DNA of 64,000 nt from Pinirhizobacter soli (GTDB lineage: Bacteria > Pseudomonadota > Gammaproteobacteria > Xanthomonadales > Rhodanobacteraceae), in the NCBI RefSeq assembly GCF_015905305.1, contig NZ_JADZLQ010000005.1, positions 86,181-150,180 on the forward strand. Direction: 5' to 3'. The notes beneath the pieces are model-generated. The model was not told the origin of the DNA. It searched no databases and saw only the letters and a list, made by a program, of their open reading frames with translations. This document shows, piece after piece, positions 23,649 to 32,257 of this stretch (within the stretch, counting starts at the first letter, position 1; each line of letters starts with the position of its first letter). The position numbers were made by a program, and so were the translations under genes.

Positions 23649-24572
23649 TCAGGACCCGACCGTGATTTCCATGACGGTCCGCGGCGCCACCAGGTAGTGG
23701 TCCACCAGCAGGAAGGCGAACAACGCCATCAGGTAGACGATGGAGAAGTTGAATACCTTCATCGAGAACAGCTCATCCGGCGGGTTCAACAGGCGCACCG
23801 CGTAATACAGGAACCCCGCCCCCAGCACCACCGCGCCGCCCAGGTACAACAGCCCGCTGTAGTGCATCAGGTACGGCAGCATCGTCACCAGGAACAACAG
23901 GATGGTGTAGAAAAGCACGTGCCAACGCGTGTACACCACCCCGTGCGTCACCGGCAACATCGGCACCTGGGCCCGGGAATAATCCTCGCGGCGGAAAATC
24001 GCCAGCGCCCAGAAATGCGGCGGCGTCCACACGAAGATGATCAAACACAACTGCAGCGCGAACGGATGCAGTTCGCCCGTGACCGACGTCCAGCCCAGCA
24101 CCGGCGGAATCGCACCGGCCAGCCCGCCGATCACGATGTTCTGCGGCGTGGCGCGCTTCAGGTAGGCGGTGTAGACCACGGCGTAGCCGATCAGGCCGCC
24201 GAAGGTGAGCACCGCGGTGAGCGTGTTCACCAGCAGCACCAGCACCAGCATCGACAACACGCCCAGCCCCAGGGCAAAGACAAACACCTGCCGCGGGGAA
24301 AGATGCCCCGTCGCCAGCGGCCGGTGCGCGGTGCGCGCCATCACCTTGTCGATGCGCTGGTCGATCAGGTGGTTGAAGGCTGCCGCCGATGCCGAGGCCA
24401 GCCAGATGCCCAGCGTGCCGAACACCAGCGCGCGCCAGGGCGGAAGGCCCATGGGGAAGCCCGGCGCGATGCCCGGCACCAGGAACATGCCGATGACGGC
24501 GCAGAACACCAGCAATGCCACGACGCGCGGCTTGGTGAGCTCGAGGTATTCGCCGAAGGTCGACTTGGCCAC
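23649..24572 (-). CDS. cyoE: protoheme IX farnesyltransferase (heme O synthase)
   Basis: 307 residues using a GTG start at 24572, one base after the ctaA stop. No ATG is available before the conserved '[19 protein letters not shown]' N-terminus, so GTG is the best choice. The prenyltransferase metal-binding motif '[20 protein letters not shown]' and the second conserved loop '[12 protein letters not shown]' are visible, with about eight or nine membrane segments. Makes heme O from heme B, the precursor that CtaA turns into heme A for the aa3 oxidase encoded at 28572-32237. Confidence 0.95.
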   Translation of the reverse strand: MAKSTFGEYLELTKPRVVALLVFCAVIGMFLVPGIAPGFPMGLPPWRALVFGTLGIWLASASAAAFNHLIDQRIDKVMARTAHRPLATGHLSPRQVFVFALGLGVLSMLVLVLLVNTLTAVLTFGGLIGYAVVYTAYLKRATPQNIVIGGLAGAIPPVLGWTSVTGELHPFALQLCLIIFVWTPPHFWALAIFRREDYSRAQVPMLPVTHGVVYTRWHVLFYTILLFLVTMLPYLMHYSGLLYLGGAVVLGAGFLYYAVRLLNPPDELFSMKVFNFSIVYLMALFAFLLVDHYLVAPRTVMEITVGS

Positions 24573-24573
24573 G

Positions 24574-25722
24574 TCAGGTTCCCGGTTCAATCGATCGCAG
24601 CTGCGTGCGCGAGAGCGACACCAGCAGGGTAAATAGCAGCAGCGCCGCCACGCCATTGTGCGCGGTTGCGACGGGGAGCGGCAGTCCCAGGTGCACATTG
24701 CCGATGCCCAGCGCCACCTGCGCCAACAGCACCACGCCCACCGCGATGCCGGCGCCGCGCAGCCCCGCGCGGGCGAGCCTGTGCGACAGCCAGGCAAGGT
24801 AACAGAACACCACCAGCGCGCCGATGCGGTGCGCGATCTGGATCGCGCTGCGCGCGGCCATGTCCAGCACGCCGCCTTCGTAGTTCACACCCACGCCGCG
24901 CCACAGCACGAAACCTTCGCGGAAATCCGTCGCCGGCCACCACTGGCCCTGGCAGGTCGGGAAGTCGGTGCCGCACGCGAGCGCTGCATAGTTGGAACTG
25001 GTCCAGCCGCCCAGGGCGATCTGGCACACCAGCAACACCATGCCCAGTACCACCAGCTTGCGCAGTGCCGCATGGCGGTCGTCGTCCGAGCCCACGCCGC
25101 AGAAACGCAGCGCCGCATAGGCCAGCAAGCCGAAGGTGGCGATGCCGCCCAAGAGGTGCCCCATGACCACGATCGGTTTGAGCAACAGCGTGACCGTCCA
25201 CATCCCAAGCATCGCCTGGAAGATGATCACACCCAGCACCAGCACGCCCACCCGCCACGCATCGGGACGATCCAGCCGCCAGGCCACCAGCAAGGGCAAG
25301 GCGATGGCGAGCGCCGACAGCACCGACGACACCACGTGCTCGCCGTGCATGTACATGCCCACGCCCACCGCGGCGAACACCGCCGACGCCAGCAAGGCGG
25401 CGATGGCAAACTTGCGCCGCCAAGCCGACATCAGCGCGATCGCCAGCACCATCACGCCCAGCGACCCCGCCAGGAAACGGTGCACCTGCTCGCGCCATGC
25501 CTTGTGGGTTTCATAGGGACGGTCGGGAAAAGCTTCGTTGGCCTGGGCGATCTCGTGCGCATGGCCGGGCCACGTCACCTCGCCATAGCAGGTGGGCCAA
25601 TCAGGGCAGGACAGTCCCGCGTTGGACAGGCGCACGAAGGCGCCGAACATCACCACGCAAAAGGCAAAGATGGCTGCGACCACAGCAATGGCGCGCAGGA
25701 TGCGCAGGCGACGCGACACCAT
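24574..25722 (-). CDS. ctaA: heme A synthase (COX15/CtaA)
   Basis: 382 residues, eight hydrophobic segments. The first periplasmic loop, '[21 protein letters not shown]', contains the conserved Cys pair of CtaA proteins. Oxidises the C8 methyl of heme O to a formyl group. The start codon shares one base with the stop of the upstream gene (TAATG). It is directly followed by cyoE. Confidence 0.94.
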   Translation of the reverse strand: MVSRRLRILRAIAVVAAIFAFCVVMFGAFVRLSNAGLSCPDWPTCYGEVTWPGHAHEIAQANEAFPDRPYETHKAWREQVHRFLAGSLGVMVLAIALMSAWRRKFAIAALLASAVFAAVGVGMYMHGEHVVSSVLSALAIALPLLVAWRLDRPDAWRVGVLVLGVIIFQAMLGMWTVTLLLKPIVVMGHLLGGIATFGLLAYAALRFCGVGSDDDRHAALRKLVVLGMVLLVCQIALGGWTSSNYAALACGTDFPTCQGQWWPATDFREGFVLWRGVGVNYEGGVLDMAARSAIQIAHRIGALVVFCYLAWLSHRLARAGLRGAGIAVGVVLLAQVALGIGNVHLGLPLPVATAHNGVAALLLFTLLVSLSRTQLRSIEPGT

Positions 25723-26291
25723 TATTTGATCACCTTCTGCAAATCCTTCCGCAGGCCCGAGGGATCGAAACCGGCAGGATACTGGGCCAGCGCGGTGGTA
25801 TTGGACTCCACGAAAACAGCCGACACGGAATCAGGCTCGGTCGGCCGGAACGACTCCAGCTTGCCGTCCACGTCCCTGCCCACGACGTAATCGCCCATGA
25901 AGGCATCGGCGGCTTTGTCTGTCGGGGGTTCGCCCAGGTAAAGCAGGCGCAAGCGGTCGCTGTTGCGATTGAGCGTGATGCGCGCGTTGCGCATCTTCAG
26001 CAGCGTATCCACGCACCGTGCGGCGCAGCCGGGACCCGGCAGGGCGATCAATGTCAGGCGAGGCTCGGACGGATCGCGCCACACGTAACTGCCGCCCTTG
26101 GCCAGGTCGATGCGCACGTCAGCGAAGCTCCGCTGTGGCTCGATAGGGAGACCATTTCCCTTGGCCGTGGGCTGCCAGCCGGTGATGGTAAGCAGGGCCG
26201 CCGCGGCAAAGGGTGCCACGAACACCAGCAATACCAGGACCAGTTTGCCGCGGCCGGTCGGGCGCGGCTTGTCTTGCACGGGAGGATTCAT
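25722..26291 (-). CDS. membrane-anchored Sco-like thioredoxin-fold protein of the oxidase cluster
   Basis: 189 residues. One N-terminal membrane anchor (about 17-38), then a soluble domain with C89-x3-C93 in 'GPGCAARC'. A CxxxC pair is the copper-binding and redox motif of Sco1/SenC proteins, but the rest is diverged and the distal His is not obvious. The position between SURF1 and CtaA matches small conserved hypothetical genes of Pseudomonas and Xanthomonas oxidase operons. Probable role: copper or thiol handling for CoxB/CoxA assembly in the periplasm. Overlaps both neighbours (ATGA and TAATG). Confidence 0.7.
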   Translation of the reverse strand: MNPPVQDKPRPTGRGKLVLVLLVFVAPFAAAALLTITGWQPTAKGNGLPIEPQRSFADVRIDLAKGGSYVWRDPSEPRLTLIALPGPGCAARCVDTLLKMRNARITLNRNSDRLRLLYLGEPPTDKAADAFMGDYVVGRDVDGKLESFRPTEPDSVSAVFVESNTTALAQYPAGFDPSGLRKDLQKVIK

Positions 26292-27019
26292 TCGGATCGT
26301 CCTTTAGCCCTGCGCCGTGGCTTACGGTGCAGGATGAAGAAAATGACCACCGCCGCCAAGGCGAAGGTAAACCACTGGAAGGCGTAGGCGCGGTGCCGCG
26401 CCGGCGGCATGAAGCCCGGTGTCCAGTCGCGCACGTAGGCCGCATGCGGATCGGCATCGAGCAGCAACACGCGCGGGAACATGCGTTGCTTCAGGTCCAT
26501 GCCGATCTCGGTGGTGTCCAGGTAGATCGTCGTCTTAGGCCAGGCATTCTGCGTGGGCAGCGCATTGCCGCCCATGCGTATGCCGATCCCCGGCGTGGGC
26601 ACGTACAAGCCATGCAGGGACTGCGCGCCCGTCGGCAACGGCGGCACCTGTGGGATATGCCCTGCCTCGCGCGGCACGAAGCCCAGGTCCACCAGCAGGA
26701 GGTCAGCGATGCCATCCACCTTGAACGGCGCGTACACATGGATGCCCTGCTGGCTGGCATGCGTCTGGTCGTCGAGGTAGTACTCCCGGCCCGGCACGAA
26801 CTGCCCGGTGACTCCTACACGCGGATAGCGGTCACCCGGCGGATTGGATGCCACGCCTGCGAAGTCTTCCTGCGCCGCGGTGGCCGATGCGGCATACCGT
26901 CGCAGAAGTTCGTCCTTCTCCGCCGCGCGGTCGAGCTGCCACACGCCCAAGCGTATGAAAAGCAAGGTTCCGGCAACGGTCAGGAGCACCGCGAACCACG
27001 ACGGACGGCGCAGGCGCAT
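26288..27019 (-). CDS. SURF1 family cytochrome oxidase biogenesis protein
   Basis: 243 residues from the ATG at 27019 (a GTG one codon upstream is also possible). Two membrane helices at the ends (about 8-25 and 210-230) enclose the periplasmic domain, the SURF1 topology. Motifs include 'RLGVWQLDRAAEK' and 'GVTGQFVPGREYYLDD' near the N-terminus and a final 'AYAFQWFTFALAAV'. SURF1 helps insert heme A into CoxA. It is first gene of the minus-strand SURF1, Sco-like, ctaA, cyoE run. The divergent DUF2909 gene starts about 60 bases away. Confidence 0.92.
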   Translation of the reverse strand: MRLRRPSWFAVLLTVAGTLLFIRLGVWQLDRAAEKDELLRRYAASATAAQEDFAGVASNPPGDRYPRVGVTGQFVPGREYYLDDQTHASQQGIHVYAPFKVDGIADLLLVDLGFVPREAGHIPQVPPLPTGAQSLHGLYVPTPGIGIRMGGNALPTQNAWPKTTIYLDTTEIGMDLKQRMFPRVLLLDADPHAAYVRDWTPGFMPPARHRAYAFQWFTFALAAVVIFFILHRKPRRRAKGRSE

Positions 27020-27081
27020 CACGCGGGGTACCGCGTGGTGGGGGCTATACTGCGGTGGTCGAAAGGGTTCGGGCCGATCAC

Positions 27082-27300
27082 GTGGAAACCATCTACAAAT
27101 ACGCGCTGGTGATATTGCTGCTGGTGGTGTTGTTCAATCTCGGCCAGGCCCTGTACTTCATGATGACCGACAAGGGCCAGGGCAGCCGCACCGTCTGGGC
27201 CCTGACGCGCCGCATCGGGTTGTCGCTGCTGTTGATCGCCATGATCGCCCTGGGGATCTTCATGGGCTGGCTGCACCCGCACGGGGTGGGGCAATTCTAA
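27082..27300 (+). CDS. twin transmembrane protein, DUF2909 family
   Basis: 72 residues using the GTG at 27082. A GTG at 27055 would add nine residues. Two membrane helices joined by a short loop with 'GSRTVWALTRRIGLS', ending 'GWLHPHGVGQF'. This matches the small DUF2909 proteins usually found beside SURF1 and coxC. Function unknown, probably an oxidase assembly or stability factor. It stands alone on the + strand, between two minus-strand genes. Confidence 0.82.
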   Translation: METIYKYALVILLLVVLFNLGQALYFMMTDKGQGSRTVWALTRRIGLSLLLIAMIALGIFMGWLHPHGVGQF

Positions 27301-27332
27301 CCCCTTGCCCGGGGCACCACCCCGGACCTGCG

Positions 27333-28241
27333 TCAATTTGGGTGGATGCCCAGACCCGAGGCCACGGCCTTCCATACCTCCGGCCATACCGCCGACTTCG
27401 TGGACACCTCGTCGTAATGCGAGGCACACGGCACGATCACCACCTGGGCATCGTCCCCCTTGCCCTGCGCCATGCGGGCATAGTCCCGGGCCACCCGCGG
27501 CGGGGAAATATCGTCCAACTCGCCGGTAATCAGCACCGTGCTGCTGCCATTGGGCGTAAGCGCGGCCGCGTTGGTATCACTGAATACGTCCGCCCGTCCC
27601 GTTGACGGCTTCCCGGTCAGATCATCCACATTGGTGTCGCAGGTCTGCCGGATCAGCGCACGCTCATGCCGTAGATCAGCCAACCCACCCAGGCTCACCA
27701 CGTGCCGCACCGGCACCGGCCGGGCCTCATGCAGCAAACTCTGCGCCGGAATACGGGCCCGACCGGCCAGCCACTGCACCAACTGCCCGCCCGCCGAATG
27801 CCCCACCGCCACCAGCCGCCTAAGGTCCAGACCCCGCGCCGCGGCAACGGTCCGCAATTCATTCATCGCCGCATTCATGTCCCGAAACGTGCCCGGATAA
27901 CCGCCGCCATCCTCATCCAGCCGCCGGTACTCCACGTTCCACACGGCCACGCCCCGTTTCTGCAGCTCGCCGGCCATATGCCGCATCTGCACAATCCCGC
28001 CAAATTTCGAGTTCCAGCACCCGCCATGCACCAGCACGACCACCGGAAAAGGCCCTCTCCCGGGTGGCAGGAATAATTCCGCGTACTGCGACGGCGCCCT
28101 CCCGTAAGCCACGTGGGCAGTGGGCGCAGGCCCATCAAGCGCCATGTAGTCATCAAGGTTCATCGGCCCGGCCAAGGCATCGCCAGCCAGCAGCATAAGC
28201 AAAAACGCTAGCGTGCGGGGGAGGAAGGCTTCGGGTGTCAT
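27333..28241 (-). CDS. secreted alpha/beta hydrolase (esterase/lipase)
   Basis: 302 residues. Start at 28241 gives a signal peptide (about 1-24, ending DALA). Oxyanion motif HGGCW near residue 75 and the nucleophile GHSAGG near 145 are present, with a C-terminal acid and His ('ELDD' and 'CASHYDE'). It belongs to the hormone-sensitive lipase/kynurenine formamidase-like esterases. The substrate is unknown. The first codons lie inside the left arm of a hairpin repeat (28217-28316), so the repeat supplies the start codon and part of the signal peptide. It interrupts the oxidase cluster and may be a later arrival. Confidence 0.82.
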   Translation of the reverse strand: MTPEAFLPRTLAFLLMLLAGDALAGPMNLDDYMALDGPAPTAHVAYGRAPSQYAELFLPPGRGPFPVVVLVHGGCWNSKFGGIVQMRHMAGELQKRGVAVWNVEYRRLDEDGGGYPGTFRDMNAAMNELRTVAAARGLDLRRLVAVGHSAGGQLVQWLAGRARIPAQSLLHEARPVPVRHVVSLGGLADLRHERALIRQTCDTNVDDLTGKPSTGRADVFSDTNAAALTPNGSSTVLITGELDDISPPRVARDYARMAQGKGDDAQVVIVPCASHYDEVSTKSAVWPEVWKAVASGLGIHPN

Positions 28242-28316
28242 TTTCGTCACTAAGTCCTCGTCGGGCTTCGCCCTCCTGCGGAAGCGTTCCGAAAACGACA
28301 CCCGAAGCCTTCCCCC
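28217..28316. repeat. long hairpin repeat A (type 1), composite element 1 left end
   Basis: Arms 28217-28246 and 28290-28316 are complementary over about 27 bp with one mismatch and a 2-base bulge. The 43-base loop contains CTAAGTCCTCGTC followed by GGGCTTCGCCCTCCTGCGG, which itself holds a GGGC-TTC-GCCC mini-hairpin. The same loop sequence recurs at four other places, while the arms differ. Confidence 0.9.
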
Positions 28317-28465
28317 GGACGTAGTGGCGGACCGTGGGGAAAGCGGGGCGTGTAGCTCACCGCGAATGGTGGGCGGCCATTTCAAGCTGATGCTGTGCAC
28401 AGCACGGGCAAAGGCCCATACGACCAGCTCGTTTGCTCTGCTCTCACCCACCTCATGGGGTCGGA
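28317..28465. other. spacer of composite element 1, no gene
   Basis: 149 bases between hairpins A and B with no credible reading frame. Its last bases (GTCGGA before GGGAG) match the same position in the element at 43674-43987 and, in reverse, the one at 63742. Confidence 0.65.
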
Positions 28466-28558
28466 GGGAGCCGTCGGGCGTCACCCCCGGGAACGATTCC
28501 GCAGGAGGGCGAAGCCCGACGAGGACTTAGTGACTGGGGGTGACGCCCGACGGCTCCC
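28466..28558. repeat. long hairpin repeat B (type 2, loop inverted), composite element 1 right end
   Basis: Arms 28466-28488 and 28536-28558 are perfectly complementary over 23 bp. The loop is the reverse complement of the loop of repeat A with two or three changes. It lies 13 bases beyond the coxC stop codon, so it would be in the 3' end of the oxidase transcript. Confidence 0.9.
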
Positions 28559-28571
28559 ACCCCTCACCGCC

Positions 28572-29462
28572 CTACAGGACGTAGACGAACATGAACAGCG
28601 CGAGCCAGACCACGTCGACGAAGTGCCAGTACCAGGCTACGGCTTCGAAGCCGAAGTGGTGGTCGCGGGTGAAGTGGCCCTTGGCGCAGCGTAGCCAGAT
28701 GATGGCCAGCATGATGGTGCCCAGGGTCACGTGCATGCCGTGGAAGCCGGTGAGCATGAAGAACGTTGCGCCGTACACGCCGCTGTGCAGCGTGAGGTTG
28801 AAGTTCTGGTAGGCCTCCATGTACTCGTGGGACTGGCAGTACAGGAACAGGCTGCCCAACAATACCGTGAGGCCCAGGAACAGCAGCAGCTGGCCGCGGC
28901 GACCGCCGCGCAGCGCGTGGTGGGCGATGGTGATGGTGACGCCCGAGGACAGCAGGATCAGCGTGTTCACCAGGGGCAGGCCCCAGGCCGGGATGGTCTG
29001 GAAGGCACCGCCGACGGCTGCCGGACCGCCGCCGCCGCTGGCACCCCAGGCGGCCGAGTAGGTCGACCACAGGAACTGGTGGGTGAGCACGCCATGGCCT
29101 TCGCCGCCGAGCCAGGGCACCGAGAAGATGCGGGCGTAGAACAGCGCGCCGAAGAACGCACCGAAGAACATCACTTCGGAGAAGATGAACCACAGCATGC
29201 CCATGCGGAAGGAACGGTCCACCTGGGCGTTGTAGCTGCCGGCGCGTGATTCGTGGATCACCGAGCGGAACCAGCCGAAGAACATGCCCAGCACCAGGAC
29301 GACGCCGGTCCAGAACATGCCCTTGCCGAAGCCGGCTTCACCAGGCTGCGCATTGAGCCAGTGGGCGGCACCGTAGACGGTGGTGAACATGGCGATGGCC
29401 GCGACGATCGGCCAATAGCTGTTCTTCGGTACGTAATAGACGTCGTCTTGCTGGTGACCCAT
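28572..29462 (-). CDS. cytochrome c oxidase subunit III
   Basis: 296 residues, seven predicted helices. Starts MGHQQDDVYYVPKNSYWPI. Family motifs include 'FMFSEVMFF'-like 'WFIFSEVMFFGAFFGALFY' and the C-terminal 'HFGFEAVAWYWHFVDVVWLALF'. Subunit III of the aa3-type heme-copper oxidase, which stabilises proton uptake in subunit I. The stop is 13 bases from hairpin B. In the order coxB, coxA, 52-aa protein, coxC there is no room for a Cox11/CtaG gene, often found here in other proteobacteria. Confidence 0.94.
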   Translation of the reverse strand: MGHQQDDVYYVPKNSYWPIVAAIAMFTTVYGAAHWLNAQPGEAGFGKGMFWTGVVLVLGMFFGWFRSVIHESRAGSYNAQVDRSFRMGMLWFIFSEVMFFGAFFGALFYARIFSVPWLGGEGHGVLTHQFLWSTYSAAWGASGGGGPAAVGGAFQTIPAWGLPLVNTLILLSSGVTITIAHHALRGGRRGQLLLFLGLTVLLGSLFLYCQSHEYMEAYQNFNLTLHSGVYGATFFMLTGFHGMHVTLGTIMLAIIWLRCAKGHFTRDHHFGFEAVAWYWHFVDVVWLALFMFVYVL

Positions 29463-29533
29463 GGTGTGTTCCCGTGGATATCTTGTTTTTACTGCATCCT
29501 CCGGCCGGACATCCGGTCGGAAGAACCATCCGC

Positions 29534-29692
29534 TCAAACGTTGAGCATCTGCAAAATCGACAGCAGGAAGATCGCGAAGGCAATGCCGCCGACGATCCAG
29601 GCAGTCCGCCGGGCGCGCTTGCGGCGCGCCTGGACTTCCGCTTCCTGATTGGCTGTATGGGCGTTCAAGGCATCAATGGTCGACGTGGCCAT
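29534..29692 (-). CDS. small cytochrome oxidase assembly-type membrane protein (52 aa)
   Basis: 52 codons. ATG at 29692 inside the end of coxA (20-base overlap), TGA at 29534. A basic stretch 'QARRKRARR' (21-29) is followed by one membrane helix (about 31-50) ending LQMLNV. Size, position after coxA and basic-then-TM layout match the very short 'cytochrome oxidase small assembly protein' genes of proteobacteria. The function is not established. Confidence 0.7.
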   Translation of the reverse strand: MATSTIDALNAHTANQEAEVQARRKRARRTAWIVGGIAFAIFLLSILQMLNV

Positions 29693-31298
29693 GGGCCAGC
29701 TCGTCGTCGTTGATCACCGGCGGCACGGCAAAGGTATGGAAGGGAGCCGGCGAAGGCACCGTCCATTCCAGGCCCTTGGCGCCTTCCCACGAACGATCCG
29801 GCGACTTCTTCTTGGCGAAGAATACCGTGTGGATCACCACGCCCAGGAAGATCAGCTGCGAGGCGCCGAACCAGAAGCCGCCGATGGAGCTGATCATGTT
29901 GAAGTTGGCGAAGGCCACGTTGTAGTCGGGGATGCGGCGCGGCATGCCGGCCAGGCCCAGGAAGTGCTGCGGGAAGAACAGCACGTTCACCGAGATAACG
30001 CTGGACCAGAAATGGATCTTGCCCCAGGTCTCGTTGTACATGTTGCCCGACCACTTCGGTATCCAGTAGTAGGCGGCGGCGATGATCGCGAAGGCCGCGC
30101 CGGTCACCAGCACGTAGTGGAAGTGCGCCACCACGAAATAGGTGTCGTGGTACTGGAAGTCGGCCGGGGCAAGGGCAAGCATCAGGCCCGAGAAGCCGCC
30201 GATGGTGAACAGGATGACGAACGCGATGGAGAACAGCATCGGCGTTTCGAACGTCATCGAGCCGCCCCACATGGTGGTGACCCAGTTGAACACCTTCACG
30301 CCCGTCGGCACCGCGATCAGCATGGTGGCGTACATGAAGAAGATCTCCGCGCCCATCGGCAGGCCCACGGCGAACATGTGGTGCGCCCAGACGATGAACG
30401 AGAGGAAGGCGATCGAAGCAATCGCGAACACCATCGCCTTGTAGCCGAAGATCGGCTTGCGGGCGAAGGTCGGGATGATCTCCGACACGATGCCGAACGC
30501 CGGCAGGATCATGATGTAGACCTCCGGATGCCCGAAGAACCAGAAGATGTGCTGGTACAGGACCGGATCGCCGCCGCCGGCGGCATTGAAGAAGTTGGTG
30601 CCGAAGTATTTATCGGTAAGCAGCATGGTGACCGCACCGGCCAGCACCGGCATCACCGCGATCAGCAGGAAGGCGGTGATCAGCCAGCTCCACACGAACA
30701 CCGGCATCTTAAGCAGGTCCATGCCCGGGGCGCGCATGTTCAGGATGGTGGCGATGATGTTGATCGCGCCCATGATGGAGGAGATACCCATCAGGTGGAC
30801 CGCGAACACGGTGTAGGCGATCGACTCACCCTGCAGCGACAGCGGCGGGTACATGGTCCAGCCACCGGCGGGGCCGCCGCCGGGCATGAACAGCGTGGAC
30901 AGCAGCACGCAGAAGGCAAAGGGCATGAGCCAGAACGACAGGTTGTTCATGCGCGGCAGGGCCATGTCCGGCGCGCCCACCATCAGCGGGATCATCCAGT
31001 TGGCCAGGCCGACGAAGGCCGGCATGATCGCGCCGAAGATCATCACCAGCGCATGCAGCGTGGTCATCTCATTGAAGAAATAAGGCTGCACCAGCTGCAG
31101 GCCGGGCTTGAAGAGCTCGGCGCGGATCACCATGGCGAAGCTGCCGCCGATGAAGAACATGGTGAGCGCGAACACCAGGTACAGGGTACCGATGTCCTTG
31201 TGGTTGGTGGAGAACACCCACCGCTCGATGAAATTCTTCGGCGGACCGTGATGCTCGTGGTCGTGAAGATCGTGTTGGTCGTGGGCTGCGTGGGCCAT
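29673..31298 (-). CDS. cytochrome c oxidase subunit I (aa3 type)
   Basis: 541 residues, twelve helices. Catalytic signature 'WFFGHPEVYIMILPAFG' includes the CuB His cross-linked to Tyr and the K-channel side. 'WAHHMF' gives the other two CuB His ligands, and 'HFHYVLVTG' the heme a and a3 His ligands. N-terminus is His-rich and cytosolic (AAHDQHDLHDHEHHG). Reduces O2 to water while pumping protons. CtaA and CyoE in the same region supply its heme A. The end overlaps the 52-aa gene. coxB lies 33 bases upstream. Confidence 0.96.
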   Translation of the reverse strand: MAHAAHDQHDLHDHEHHGPPKNFIERWVFSTNHKDIGTLYLVFALTMFFIGGSFAMVIRAELFKPGLQLVQPYFFNEMTTLHALVMIFGAIMPAFVGLANWMIPLMVGAPDMALPRMNNLSFWLMPFAFCVLLSTLFMPGGGPAGGWTMYPPLSLQGESIAYTVFAVHLMGISSIMGAINIIATILNMRAPGMDLLKMPVFVWSWLITAFLLIAVMPVLAGAVTMLLTDKYFGTNFFNAAGGGDPVLYQHIFWFFGHPEVYIMILPAFGIVSEIIPTFARKPIFGYKAMVFAIASIAFLSFIVWAHHMFAVGLPMGAEIFFMYATMLIAVPTGVKVFNWVTTMWGGSMTFETPMLFSIAFVILFTIGGFSGLMLALAPADFQYHDTYFVVAHFHYVLVTGAAFAIIAAAYYWIPKWSGNMYNETWGKIHFWSSVISVNVLFFPQHFLGLAGMPRRIPDYNVAFANFNMISSIGGFWFGASQLIFLGVVIHTVFFAKKKSPDRSWEGAKGLEWTVPSPAPFHTFAVPPVINDDELAHGHVDH

Positions 31299-31331
31299 GG
31301 CCTAAACCTCTACCTGCAATGCGTGTTCGGA

Positions 31332-32237
31332 TTAACCCTGGCCCTTGGGCGCGGGTGCGGTCTGGGCGGTCTGCGAAGCCTTCAGCAGTTTCGCCTCGTC
31401 CTGCTGGGTAGCCAGCCACTGTTCGAATTCGGCCTTGGGCACGGCCTTGACCACGATCGGCATGAAGCCGTGGTCCTGGCCGCACAGCTCGGCGCACTGC
31501 CCGCGGTAGACGCCAGGCTCCTTGATGTTGGTCCAGGCGGAGTTGATCACGCCGGGGATCGCATCCATCTTCCAGCCCAGCGCAGGCACCCACCAGGAGT
31601 GGATGACGTCGGCACCGGTGATGACGAAGCGCACCTTGGTGTTGATGGGCAGCACCAGCGGGTGGTCGACGTCGAGCAGGTAGGTGTTATAGCCATCGAC
31701 CGTCACCTTGCCCGGGTCCATGCCCGAACCCAGCTGGCGGGTACGATCGCTGCGGCCGTCGAGCTTGGACATGAAGCCGACCTTCTCGACCGCCTTGCCC
31801 TGGTAGTCGACGTAATCGTAGCGCCACTTCCATTGGTAGCCGGTGACCTTGATGGTCATTTCCGAGCCGGTGGTATCGGCGAAGCTGACCAGGCCGGTGG
31901 TGGCAAGCTTGGCAAGCACGATCAGGATGATGATCGGCACGCCCGTCCACAGCGCTTCGAGCTTGGTGTTGTGGGTCCACTTCTCGGCCACGGCACCGCG
32001 TGACTTGCGGAACTTGAACATCGAGATGAACATCGCGCCGAAGACGACGATACCGATCACGACGCAGACGCCGAAGGCCACGTTGTTGAGGAAATAGGGT
32101 TCGCCCGACCAGGTCGTGACTCCCTTGGTGAGGTTCAACTGGTCCGGCTGGGGGTTCGCCCACACCGCCCCGCCAAACAGGGCGAGGGCCGTCGTGGCCA
32201 CTGCCTTCATCGAACGCCTGATGCCACCAGATGTCAT
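31332..32237 (-). CDS. cytochrome c oxidase subunit II
   Basis: 301 residues from the ATG at 32237 with AAAGGTG about 8 bases upstream. Signal peptide at about 1-27 and two membrane helices. The soluble domain holds the aromatic electron-entry patch 'YQWKWRYDY' and the CuA site 'CAELCGQDHGFM' (C-x3-C-x3-H-x2-M). No fused cytochrome c domain is present, so it is a plain aa3 subunit II. A C-terminal tail rich in Ala, Thr and Gln follows. First of the coxBAC genes. Confidence 0.95.
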   Translation of the reverse strand: MTSGGIRRSMKAVATTALALFGGAVWANPQPDQLNLTKGVTTWSGEPYFLNNVAFGVCVVIGIVVFGAMFISMFKFRKSRGAVAEKWTHNTKLEALWTGVPIIILIVLAKLATTGLVSFADTTGSEMTIKVTGYQWKWRYDYVDYQGKAVEKVGFMSKLDGRSDRTRQLGSGMDPGKVTVDGYNTYLLDVDHPLVLPINTKVRFVITGADVIHSWWVPALGWKMDAIPGVINSAWTNIKEPGVYRGQCAELCGQDHGFMPIVVKAVPKAEFEQWLATQQDEAKLLKASQTAQTAPAPKGQG

Positions 32238-32257
32238 GTCTTGCACCTTTGTTGAAC

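Noticed and set aside
28217..28558. Paired repeats considered as a CRISPR array or IS element
   Set aside because: No regular direct repeats with unique spacers, no cas genes, and no transposase frame between the hairpins.
29649..32003. 784-codon + strand frame opposite coxA and coxB
   Set aside because: Antisense shadow rich in His, Arg, Asp and Gln; coxA and coxB are certain.
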